From contig NC_084482.1 of NCBI RefSeq assembly GCF_030035675.1, positions 176,108,373 through 176,172,372 on the forward strand: a DNA stretch of 64,000 bases, in the 5' to 3' direction. The DNA is from Rhineura floridana (taxonomy: Eukaryota > Chordata > Lepidosauria > Squamata > Rhineuridae). Within the stretch, counting starts at the first letter, position 1. Each line of letters begins with the position of its first letter. The translations under genes and the position numbers were made by a program. Positions 43,956-54,700 of this stretch are shown here, in pieces. The notes beneath the pieces were generated by a model, which was not told the origin of the DNA, searched no databases, and saw nothing but the letters and a program-made list of their open reading frames with translations.

Positions 43956-45529
43956 GGAACCCTGGAAGGCTGGCCTGCTAGACTGTTTTCTGCTAACCAG
44001 TGCTACCTTTCTCAAACCTGCTATCATATGTCACATTTGGAGTGAGAGAAACCTCAAACCACAGCTAAAGGAAAAGGAACTGGGAAGGGAGTCTAAGTGT
44101 TTTTAAAAAGCCATTGATTAAAATCAGTACCACATTGTCCCTGTTAACAGTGTTTCGGTTATATTTCTTTCTTGTTAAAACTTTCATTGATGCCATTAAC
44201 CCACATCAATTGCCGAACTTCATTTTTGTCATATCTCTGACATTACCAAAATCTGCTGTTTCTCTTGAGCATCTGCTGCTAAAATTGTCCACCTACCTAT
44301 CTAGCTACTATGGAATACATTTATGACAGCTAAATAAGAAAGTAAGTTTGAGGTAAATATGTATTTAGAATTCAGTATTTCAAAAGTTCTATAGTAAGAC
44401 TCATTCCCTTGATTTATATACTTATTGCCCAAGGATGTCCTCATGCGCTTGCCCCCCCCAAATTTTAAATATAATTGTGGGTGGAGTGGGTTGCCAATGA
44501 TATGTAGTAACAATTCATAAACCTTCCCCCCACCCTGAAATATTTCTGCAGACATTCTTGTTATTGCCATACTTATTGAGTGAAAGTTTTGTTCACTTGC
44601 CTTAGACAAAAGAAGTGTACATATTTTCCTTTTACAGAGTGTTGTATAAAACCACATTGTTTCTTTTGGTTGTATAATTATATACCCCACCCACTAACAG
44701 TAAGTATCTAACAGCCTAATCCTATTCATGTTTTCTCAAAGTACATGTCCCACCCAGTCCAATAGACTTTTCTCCAGCTTAAGTATGCACAGGCATCCAG
44801 TGTAACTTTGTTACTATTAATATGTAGAACATATTAGACTTGTACTTAACACCTTTTTTCTGATAAATTGTTTCTCAAAATATTGGAAGGGTCTACTGAA
44901 TTTAGAAATTCTGACAAAGTTTATAGTTAGAAAACAAAATATTTAATAAAATAAAATAAATTTTCAATAAGTGTTTCCATGTAGAATGCCATTTAAATAA
45001 ACAACTGTGTATCCAGGTTTGTATCTTTCGAAGAAAAGATTGCAGCAAACCATCAGAAACTATATAAAAGGGCTTGCCCGTACCAAATTTTGGGTTCACT
45101 TTATATTAAGCATTTGCACACACTATTCCATTGTGAAGTGACCTTTCACAAGTGAACCTATAAAAATGCCAGTTTAGCAGAGTTCCCATTGTGTTAGATT
45201 TTTTCTCTCTTGGTCCTGTTGTCAGAATTTGAAGGTGCAAAAACAGAAATGTTCCAGCCAGAATGCTTTGCCAGGTGCATGAGGTATTAGCATAAACATG
45301 TGCTGAAGGGCTGCAGTCTCTTGCACATTTTCCTGCTCATAAGCCAATGAAACTCAGTGGGACTTACTTTCAAGTAAACATATGACTGAGCTGCAAAGCA
45401 TCACCAGTACTGGCTTCAGGATTTGGGGAGCCCAGTGAGCACCTTCCTTGAGTGATACCACCTTCTCCTTGCTCCTATTACAACTGCCCATTCATTTGCC
45501 CTCTCCCTTTGAGCCCACTTGAACTCCCT

Positions 45530-45765
45530 GAGAGCCAGTGTGGTGTAGTGGCTAGAGTGTCAGACTGGGACCTGGGAGACCAGGGTTCAAATCTCTGCTT
45601 GGCCATGAAGCTCTCTGGGTGACTTTTGGCCAGTCATTGTCTCTCGGTCTAACTTACCTCACAGGGTTGTTGTGAGGATAGAATTGGGAGGGTGAGAACC
45701 ATGTTTGTACCCCACCTTGAGCTCCTTGGAGGCAAGGAGGGATATACATGTAATAATAAATAAAT
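45530..45765 (+). mobile_element. tRNA-derived SINE (GCCAGTGTGGTGTAG family)
   Basis: GAGAGCCAGTGTGGTGTAGT...GGGAGACCAGGGTTCAAATC...CTCACAGGGTTGTTGTGAGG, ending TAATAATAAATAAA. Nearly full length; it splits element X copy 2. Confidence 0.8.
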
Positions 45766-45931
45766 GTTGCCCAGCCATCCAGGTGAGGAAGGCAAGGTGA
45801 GCAGAGTCTGCTGCTCTTTCTCTTCACTCCTGTCATTGCTCACTCACTTAGAGAGATCAGGTGAACAGGCAGTGACAGCAAGGAGGAGTAAAAAAGCAGG
45901 GGTAGGAGACATCAGGATTGGCAGTGGCCCC

Positions 45932-46589
45932 TGTCAGACCTCTGCTCTGGGTCTGGTCTCGTAACGGATCTCTCTCACTGGCCCCAGCACAGGACTCTCA
46001 CAATCCCACTACTAGGCCCCACCACCTGACACTCTGTAACACAATACCGCCCTGAGACTGTGCCTTAGTCTCCGCCACAGCTACATAGTGTCTGGGTACA
46101 CTTAAAGGCCACAACCCTCCTGTATTTTTCTGCCTTTAAAGATTACAATCTTTGGATACCTAACTGTTCCCAGCTTTGGTATTTGCTCTGCCCATCCTTC
46201 TGGTCTGTAATATCCCAGCCAAGGATCAAGCGTGATTTAAACCAAAACTATTTATTTAATAACATAAGGAATAAACAAGATTACTTTAAGTTCAGTCAAC
46301 ATGCGTGTGGTTACATATAATAGTTTTCTCTTTATATCTCTTAGACCTAAAACCTGCCTCACTACCCACCTAAACACGAATCCACTCCTCCAGAACCAAC
46401 TAACCCCTCTCCAACTGTCATTCTCTTATTTATACCTTCAACCACCCAGATGCTCAGCCAATAACAACGCAGCATTCCTCATCATTCCAACACATGTACT
46501 CACCCCTCTCACTCACTCTACTTACCACATTTACCCTACAAAACTGACACCTACCATAATTACTGTACAACATTTACAGGGGCATCACA
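45932..46589 (-). mobile_element. Solo LTR (retrovirus/LTR-retrotransposon fossil), nested in element X
   Basis: On the minus strand it starts TGTGATGCCCC and ends AGGTCTGACA. A TATAAATAAG box near 46.43 kb and an AATAAA signal near 46.25 kb are in the expected order. A 4-of-5-base duplication (GCCCC/GCCCT) flanks it. No internal coding region is present. The family cannot be assigned. It is younger than the hAT-like host it interrupts. Confidence 0.65.
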
Positions 46590-46689
46590 GCCCTCCTGCA
46601 GGCATGTGGGCCGTGGCAGGTGCCCAACAATGATCCCTGACACCAGCCCTGGGCACCTTCCTTGATGGGCGTGACTACATTTGTGGTGT

Positions 46690-46775
46690 AATATGTGTTG
46701 CCACATGGGGAGCCACCCTAGGCTCCTTCTGGGAGGAAAGGCAGGATATACATTTAACAATAAATAAAAATAAAC
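46690..46775 (+). mobile_element. L2-type LINE 3' end
   Basis: GGGGAGCCACCCTAGGCTCC...AAAGGCAGGATATACATTTA, ending AATAAATAAAAATAAA. Confidence 0.55.
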
Positions 46776-47359
46776 ATGAGACTTGCAGAGATGGCAACAC
46801 AGAGACTAGAATTCATTTGGCATAAGCATGTGTTGACCTCAGACAGCCCAGAGCAGAATCTGACTCTTTCCCTCTCACCGAGGGCCTGGAGTCAGGTGCC
46901 ACACCACTTCACAGCCAGTGCTGCACTGATGATGATGCTCCTCCTCATGGAAGCCAGGCTGAAGCACACACACACACAAAAAAATCTCTAGAGTCTAGAT
47001 AGGTAAGGCAGCATTACCTATTATTCCAAAGGACTTGAAGCATTACATGTTCCAGAGAACGGGCACTTTGGCACTTAGTTGTTAGGCACTTTAAAAAAAA
47101 AAGTTTCATCTTGGGAGAAAACAACTCTGCACATATTCAAAGGCACTCAACTTGAGATGTCAGAATGTCCGAAAACGAGAACTGAGCAACCCTACCTTTT
47201 CATCTGGAATATGAAATACTTGGGACCAGGAGAAGAGATCCGTATGGAAACCGAATGAGCCTTTCAATTCCAATTACAGGTTGAGGCTACAATCCTAACC
47301 TCACTTCCGCAGAAGTAACCACCACTTCAATGACAACTTCTAAATAGGCATGGTCAGGA

Positions 47360-47830
47360 TTGCCCTATCAGGTCAGGAAGGAACTGGGTACGGAAAATCT
47401 CACCCGATTTCGCGTCATTTGCGGGAGAGAGGAACAACTGTCAGGGAGCAGCGCTGCACAGTGTGCATTGGGTGGGGAATGGTCTTTTTTGGCGAAAAGG
47501 TGCTGTGTGGTTGCTATGGGGATAGGGCAGGAACCTGGTGCAGCAACCAGGTAGCAGCTGTATGCATTCTGCGCATGCGTGTACATCTGCCCACCTTCGG
47601 AGCAGACCCCAGTCTCCATCGGCTCTCTACAGTCACTCGCCTTCTACCTGATGGACCCTTTCGCGGCAGAGTCGGGAACACCGCCGGAGCAGAGCGTCGC
47701 CGAATCGAACTACACCAAAGACTCTCGCATCAGATTCCACTGGTCCGTCAAAGCGTCTGGTGGACTCTAATCCACATAAACGCATAGATCTTTAAGGTGC
47801 CGCGAGAGTCTTTGTTGTTTTTGGTGTAAC
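47360..47830. other. CpG-rich patch of unknown nature
   Basis: Enriched in CpG and partly open in two frames, but with no recognisable protein. Its right part contains a 13-bp inverted repeat, CAAAGACTCTCGC (47716-47728) and GCGAGAGTCTTTG (47802-47814). The adjoining AAGGTGCC...TTGTTGTTTTT sequence resembles a known reptile transposon end. It could be a degraded DNA transposon or an outlying part of the UBA3 CpG island. Confidence 0.35.
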
Positions 47831-47914
47831 AGACTGAAGCTGCAATCCTCGTCCTATTGAATTCAGTAGGACTTACTTCCTGGTGAAGAGACATAGTTGG
47901 GATCACTCTGTTGT

Positions 47915-48065
47915 AACATCTATTTATTTATTTATAAAAATATTTATGTACCGGTATTCATTTAAAAAACATCAAAGCGGTTTTCAACAGTCATATAGAT
48001 ATATACACATGCAGTAAAACCATGAAAAAATTAAAATCACAAATCATTGACAATTGTTTGGTAGG
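47915..48065 (-). mobile_element. L2-type 3' tail
   Basis: TATTTATTTATTTATAAAAA...ATCAAAGCGGTTTTCAACAG is a complement of a common LINE/SINE tail. Related tails lie at 49.81-49.91 and 60.69-60.87 kb. Confidence 0.45.
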
Positions 48066-48289
48066 GATAAAATGGTAGGGAAATATGAAACTCTAAAGAC
48101 ACTTCCAGTTTCAAGTTAAACGTGTAACGAATGGGGGAAAAGATGCCAGGGCAGCTTGGAAATTTGCGTAACGTTCCTTGAAAGATGTTGAAGGCCGACA
48201 CATTTTATTACGACATAGGGGGGTTGACCACCATATGGTGACGGCCAAATAGAAACCAGAAGAGAAGGCTGCGTCTCTTCCACATCTCT

Positions 48290-48444
48290 ACGTCCGCCGT
48301 AGAGAAGCCGCGACTGTCCGGGTCGCGGGTCTTTTAGCGACCCTCTATGGTCGAGGCCGGAAGTGGCCCGGCGCAGAGCTTCCTGTCGTGGTGCATTGTG
48401 GGAAGGGTGACACGAGTAGGAGAGGGGAAAGGAAAGGAGCGGCT
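48290..48444 (+). promoter_or_regulatory. UBA3 CpG-rich, TATA-less promoter
   Basis: CpG-dense sequence upstream of the start codon carries an ETS-type site CCGGAAGTGG (48357-48366), a reverse ETS core near 48380, and GTGCATTGTGGGAAG (48391-48405). The reverse complement of the last, CTTCCCACAATGCAC, resembles the 3' half of the ZNF143/SBS element. Such sites are common in housekeeping promoters. No TATA box is seen. Confidence 0.6.
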
Positions 48445-48464
48445 ATGGCGGATGGCGAGGAGCC
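48445..48464 (+). CDS. UBA3: UBA3 exon 1 (start codon)
   Basis: GCGGCT ATG GCG GAT GGC GAG GAG CC|GTAAGT encodes MADGEE plus two bases of Pro. The N-terminus equals human UBA3, and the donor is a consensus match. It lies at the edge of a CpG-rich promoter. Confidence 0.93.
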
Positions 48465-51400
48465 GTAAGTAGCCGCTTGCCTTTACTTCACAATACCCTC
48501 AGCGCCATCGCTGTATGGAAGGTACTCGTGGGGGTGGCGGGAGCGCGAGCTTGAGACTGACTCGGTCGGTGACTGACCCTTCTTTTATTCTCTCTCTTTA
48601 TAGGGAGAAGAAAAGAAGGAGGCTAGAGGAGCGGCGGCTAGCGGGAGAGAGGCAGAGAGAGATGGGGTCAGTGCTGGTTAGGGAACTAGGGGGCGCTGGG
48701 AAGAAAGGAAGGGGCAGAGAATGGGAGATGAGGCGAGGGAGGGGGAGGTAAGGTAAGGGGGTGGTTCCTGGTGATGATGGCGAAGAATTGTGGGTCAGGT
48801 GAGGAGGAGGAGGAGGAGGAGGAGAGAGTGGTGACCTTACAAGTGGGCCTGGGGTACACTGAGTGGGAGCAGGGGCCATGGAATGCTTCATACTAACGGG
48901 TACATGAGATTTATCAAAAGTACCTGTTTCTGGTTCTCCACAGACCTAGTTCTCCCTCCCTGTGGTAATCCACTGCCTGGACTATACCGCTTCAGACTTC
49001 AGGTGAGGGCTCATGTGACTTTATGTTGCTTGACACAAAAAATACTGTCTCTGCCTATAGAAACATAAGCTAGAATCTTTTCCCCTGCTTGTTTTCTATA
49101 TGCAGGCAGTAACATTCAGTCAAGTGAACCCACATCTGAGCAGTGAAATGAGGTCTATGAAGACAGAGTATGTTCATTGTTATTGGGGTGTTATTGGTGA
49201 AATAACTCCTGCAAAGACAATGGTAAAATAATAATGGTAACTCCTGCAAAGACAAATTCACTTGTACACTGGAACTTGCAACTTGCACTGCATGCGTTTT
49301 GGTGTGACAACTCATAAAGCATTTTTGCAAGTCTTTAGGTTTCTTTTAAGAGCTTGGATCAGAGGTAGTGCATGCTCCGATTGGAAGTGACTGACCTGTT
49401 TAGCCACTGTTGAGCCACTTGGGTAATAATGCCTTGTTTGAGTGTATGTTAATGAGGCATCCTTTGTAAAAACCAAGAGCTGTACAGATCAAGATATGAC
49501 AGTAAGGAGTGTGAATAGGAAGTGATGCCATGGAATTATTTAAAATGTGCTGAGTTTCAGAGGCTTGTATCCTATGTTGCATGATGGGAATTTTTCCCTT
49601 CTTGCTGCAGCCCCAGATAACACAACCCATAATATTTGGTAGGTCTCCTGATCCTCCAGAGAGGCATTCTGGGAGATGGGAGACTGCAGGAGACAAGGGA
49701 AAGACCCGTTGTGTGAGGTTTCCTTCTGCTACAGTAATGTTGGATACAACCCATAGCCAATGTGATGTTGTCTGGATCTTTTGAATAATTTCCATCAGCC
49801 ATCGCCATTATTATTAAATGTATTACCTGCACTTCACCAGAAGGTCCCAGGGTGGGTCACAACAATATAAAATACAATATTAAAAACATTTTAAAACAAC
49901 ACTTTTCAACAAAGCATGACCAATGGGCAGGGATGTATGGCAGTTCACAAGATCTGGAAAATATCAGATTGGCTGTGCCTTCCATAGGCTATAATTTAAC
50001 CCATGTTTACTTGGTGGTAAGGCCAATTGCTCTTAATTGCTAGAAAAAATTACACAGGATCAGGATGTAAATTTATTTGCATTGCTGAGGAATACTAGCT
50101 ATTTAAAATCATGATACCATAAACAATATTGTAAACTGACATTTAAAAAATTTCAGTAGTTTTGTGCAAATTTTGGGATGTGTGACTTTTCACTTTGAAA
50201 TGTATGGCTTTTCAGACTATAGGAAATCATAATTTATTTTATTTGCCTCATACTCTGCCCTTAAACAGGTTCCCATGAGAGCTTGTAGGAAGTTAAAACT
50301 GCAATAAAGCTAAGGGTGCAGTCCACCTCCCTTTTTACACCAGGCTGGGGGGGAATTGGATTGGGTGGTAGTCTCCCTTTGCCCAGCCCTCCTGGCTTCT
50401 GACCTTTCCACCACTGAAAGAGCAGGCATGTATAAGTGCCACTAGTGGGATCCCTGCCTCAAAACAATGAGGGAAATTGGTTAAGTCTCTCCAGGATCTG
50501 TAGGATATTGAGTCAGTGGTTCTGCTGCCATTTGATGGAGCTACTATGCTAGCTTCAGGCTAGCACAGTGATTTGCCTGTCAATCCCCCTTCTGTCCTAG
50601 CTGGCATGCATGGGCAGATCTGCTGATGCAGCAGTGGCCCCACTATGTCATTAAGCCCTTCTTGGTAGCAGCTGCAGTTTGGATTACATGCACCAAAATA
50701 TTAAAACATCACAACATAAGAGATCATTATAAATGCAAAGTCATATTTTGTAGGATACATATAAACCTTTAAATGATAGAATTTGGGCATTTTAAAGGGA
50801 CTTGGGAATCTGTAGAATTTGAAAGTTAAATTGTACACAAAATAGAAATTCAAACTGAATATGTGATATATTGATATCAAACGAAACACACATATTTACT
50901 AGCCAATAGTAAGTGATGAGGCATGAGGCTCTGACATTCAGAGAAGGAAATGACTTTCATGCCACTTGCCCTTTTGAGTTTTTTTACAGTGAGTTTTCTG
51001 TTAACTGCACAATGTAAAGATGTGCCTGTAACAAGTTGTTTTTACTCCTTAAATTAGGGGTGGGGCTCTTGTAGCGCCCCAGATGTTGTAGACTCCATCA
51101 ACCCCAACTAGCATTGCCACTGGTCAGGGATGATGCAAACTATAGTCCAACAATATCTGGAAGACCATAGGTTAGCCACCTCTGCCTTAAACCTACTGCA
51201 TATTCTGTAAATCAAGGCAAAAATGACTGGCTGGTTTGAAGCTTTGTACTGGTAACCTTTTCCTTATTTTAAGACACTATCATTGACATACTGTTGGTCA
51301 AAGTAAAACAAATCTGAACATTCAGTCTATGCTTATATGAGAGAGGGCATCTACTATGTATATTCTTTCCATTCCTAATATTCATAACTAATCACATATA

Positions 51401-51727
51401 GTAACTTATGTTTAAGAATACATTTCTGTTTGTCTATCGTAAATAGTTACATTCTTAATGGGTTGTATCCAGACCTAGTAATCCTTGAAAGTCGATCTAT
51501 TGAAACAGTGGGGGCTTAGCTTATGACTATTTTAATGGGTGCTTTGTTTTATATTGTTTTAACCGGTGGACTGTAAGCATGACTAACTCTTGATCCAGCC
51601 CAGTATCTGGTAGCCAAATTAATCCCAAAATACTTTACATCTTTGCTGTGAACAAAATAAAGTTGAAAACACCTTGCTCATTGTGTGTGTATAACAGTAC
51701 AAGAGGAAAGTCTAAGCTTGTATAGAT

Positions 51728-51758
<31 letters not shown>

Positions 51759-54700
51759 TTTTCCACTGGTTTTTTGCAGCTGAATTTCTATGTTCTGTGC
51801 AGAATGGCTGTTGATGGTGGGTGTGGGGACAATGGAGACTGGGAAGGTCGCTGGAACCATGTAAAGAAGTTCCTCGAGCGATCTGGACCATTCACACACC
51901 CTGATTTCGAGCCAGGCACTCAAGTGAGAAACAGTTATTTTAAAATACAAATGTTTGTAGTATTGTGTTGCAAGCTGTTGTGAACTCTTCTCTTTGCATT
52001 TCATTAATAAAATATGAGCAAATAAACTGCAAACTTGAAACTAACCAACTAATTTTCTGCATGGCTGATGTGGTCTTGCATAAATTATAATTTAGATGAT
52101 AAAAGTCATAGAGTGTCTTAGGGCATTTGATTCTTTGATATGTACAAGAAGAAATTATGACAATTGGCTACAGTGGGCAACATAAAGTGTTGCACAAGCA
52201 GACTTCCCTCCTCTCCTCTCTTATGAAGCCCCCTTTCCCCCATCTGCTCCAAAGAGTCCCCCAACCTTTTGGAGCAAACAAGGGGCTGGAGGAGGGTGGG
52301 GGAGAGGAAAGCCCTGTCATGCAAATAGAAGTCAATTTTGTGGACAAACACTGTTGGATTTCACCCAATGAGAGCGATTTGGAATAAAATTTGGTGAGAT
52401 AATGATGAACTAATTTGTTTTGGGTTTTTCATATTTACTTAATTTGTTTTAGATTTGTCATCTTTACTGTAAATGTTTATAACTGAGTTCTTAAAAATGT
52501 GTAAGCTAGGCCTGATGGAGTTGTAGTGCTACCCTAGTTTTGGAGATGGCAAGCAGCCATGGTGCACTCCCCCCCCCCCCCGGCCTTGCATGCTAGTTCT
52601 CCCCACTTGGTCTCTACCCAGGTTCGTCATTGTCGCTTTTAGTCCTGGTTAAAACTAACCTAATACTCCTTCATTCTTCTTTCAATCCTATGCATGCTTA
52701 TGTGGGAATGAGCAGTGGGATATGCATATGTTTATTAATTTATACCGCTTAATTACAGTCGTCTAAACAATGTGCACAGGACTCAATACACTGACTAAAA
52801 AGGTTGGCACACACATTGATTAGATGTTGTCTCTGCAGATGCAACAGGCCAGCTGCGGGCAGTGTGTTTCCGTAGTCAGATTATGACTGCAAAAAGAAGA
52901 CACTGGCAGAAATGTGTATCGATATATACTTATAACATGTCATTCAGTGTCGTACCCATTGATGTCTGTGTTCCTGTGTACACTTTGATTTGATTTAAAA
53001 CAAATAACACATGTATATACAAATTTCAAATAACTACTTGCCAATGATGGCTTATCTATACTAACCAAATGAAACTCAAAAGGCATAAGGCGAATTCTGT
53101 TGATTTTCACAATTTTAAAATATTGTAGTGCAGTACAATATGTTCTGTGAATTTAGTGTTCTGTTTTCAACAAACTGTTTGTCTTGGTTCTTTACAGCCC
53201 CTTGACTTTCTCTTAAACACGTGTAAAGTACTAGTTATTGGAGCAGGAGGATTAGGATGTGAACTCCTGAAAAATCTGGTAACAATTTCATTTTTATTTC
53301 TTGAGAGCCTGCACTGTTCACTGAGAAGATATTCATTTTGCCTGGCTTTTTGCTGTGCACACTGAAATGAGTTTTGTGATTAGTTTGATATTTCAGCCTT
53401 GTATAAAAGCATGTTAATTATCTGTTTCAGTAACTAGATCATGGCAAGTTTGCACAGATAAATTAAAAAACAAACAAAATCATACTGAATAAAATACATG
53501 GTTAACAGCAGTCTGTTCAATAACTATGCAGATCTATAGAAACATAAAAATCAAGTGATCATCTGAGAGGTACTCCCAATGTATTTGGAATGTTGCTTGC
53601 TTTTACAAAACGGTCTTCAGTTTGTCTGTAATTTGAGTTTGATAAAGAAAAAATCCTGTCCAAAAACAGTCAACAAATTATTCTTACTAATAAGACACCA
53701 GGCAATAATGTGGAAATTTGTATGCAATTTTTCTCACCAAGGCAGATATTTGATTGAATGTCTCCATTAGTTTGTGCGCACAAGGATGTAGAGGGTGCCT
53801 TAGCTATGGCTAATGTCAGAGCCAACTTTCAAAACCTATCCATAATCTTACAGGATGACATCTAGTTGTGGCCTTCCACTTGGGCAGTGGACTTCTGCTT
53901 GCATAAATGCAGTTTACCCTTTCTCTGAGCATCCTCCAAAGCATATGGGGGATGCAGAGGGAAGAAAGGGCAATTCCTTCAAGTGTAGCATTGGATCTCA
54001 TCCTTAAGCTTTAATCATAGGAAGAACTGTAAATAAATTACTGCTAGGTCTTTTTGTTTGCATATATTTGACTAGTTGCATTATGAAAAAGGCCACATGA
54101 CTGAGATGAAATGGGGGACAAGTGGAAACCATAGTAATTTTAGAGGGTTTACTTTTAGAAGCTGTACGAGCACAAATTTAGCTGATAATGGCAATTCAAA
54201 ATCTGGATACTTGCCCAATAATTCATAAAGATGTTATGTACTTTAGAGCAGTACTGCATATTTCTGCTTCTACTCTAAATTGGATTGTAGGTAATTGGGG
54301 AAGGGAATAATATATCTTACACTTAATTTAACATGTTCCATGTAATACTTGTGCATGAACTTTAAAGACTCTTAAAGCGCGGAATATAATCTTCTTGAAC
54401 TCCCAAATGAGCAAGTTCAACATTGCATGAGGAGTCTTCTGCTCAGGCACTGCGACTGCCCCTTCCTCTCCATTCCCCCCAAATCTACTCTGGAGGGTCC
54501 CCCAGCCCTCTGGAGCAGATTTTGGGGCTGCTGAGAGGTGGGGAGGGAGGGGAAGTTCTGTTGTGCAAGAGGAAGTCTCTTCTGCTCACATCTGGACACT
54601 GTTGAATACAACCCTATGAGTTGAGATTAACAAACAGAATACTTGTCTCATTGTAAGAGAAAAATAAGTAAATGTCTGCAATGTTGATTGGCTTTAAAGC

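Larger units (their letters stand above)
45405..46651. mobile_element. hAT-like element X, copy 2, with nested SINE and LTR
   Basis: It starts CAGTACTGGCTTCAGG and ends CCTGACACCAGCCCTG, matching the ends of 6401-7528. Host sequence resumes on both sides of the two insertions. No clear 8-bp duplication was found. Confidence 0.6.
43013..48289. other. Intergenic interval between divergent ARL6IP5 and UBA3
   Basis: It holds only degraded repeats (CR1 tail, two SINE families, a nested hAT/LTR complex, L2-type tails) plus a CpG-rich patch at 47.36-47.83 kb. Between 43.96 and 45.40 kb, and between 46.78 and 47.35 kb, I recognise nothing beyond short pieces of a common squamate repeat with the motif CAATCCTA...TTACTT. 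Confidence 0.5.
48667..51802 (+). other. UBA3 intron 2
   Basis: GTCAGT...GTGCAG, 3.1 kb. The first 170 bases are still CpG/GGA-rich. L2-type tail at 49.81-49.91 kb, a hAT MITE at 51.06-51.18 kb and a (GT)n at 51.73-51.76 kb. An upstream AG (TTTTTTGCAG, 51780) could serve as an alternative acceptor but would add unconserved codons. Elsewhere nothing is recognised. Confidence 0.7.

Noticed and set aside
46301-46633. 110-codon frame near 46.3 kb
   Set aside because: It lies mostly inside the solo LTR and has low-complexity Thr/Pro/Leu composition.
47350-47787. 145-codon plus-strand frame in the CpG-rich patch
   Set aside because: No recognisable domain, atypical composition and no splice context; CpG-rich DNA is often open by chance.
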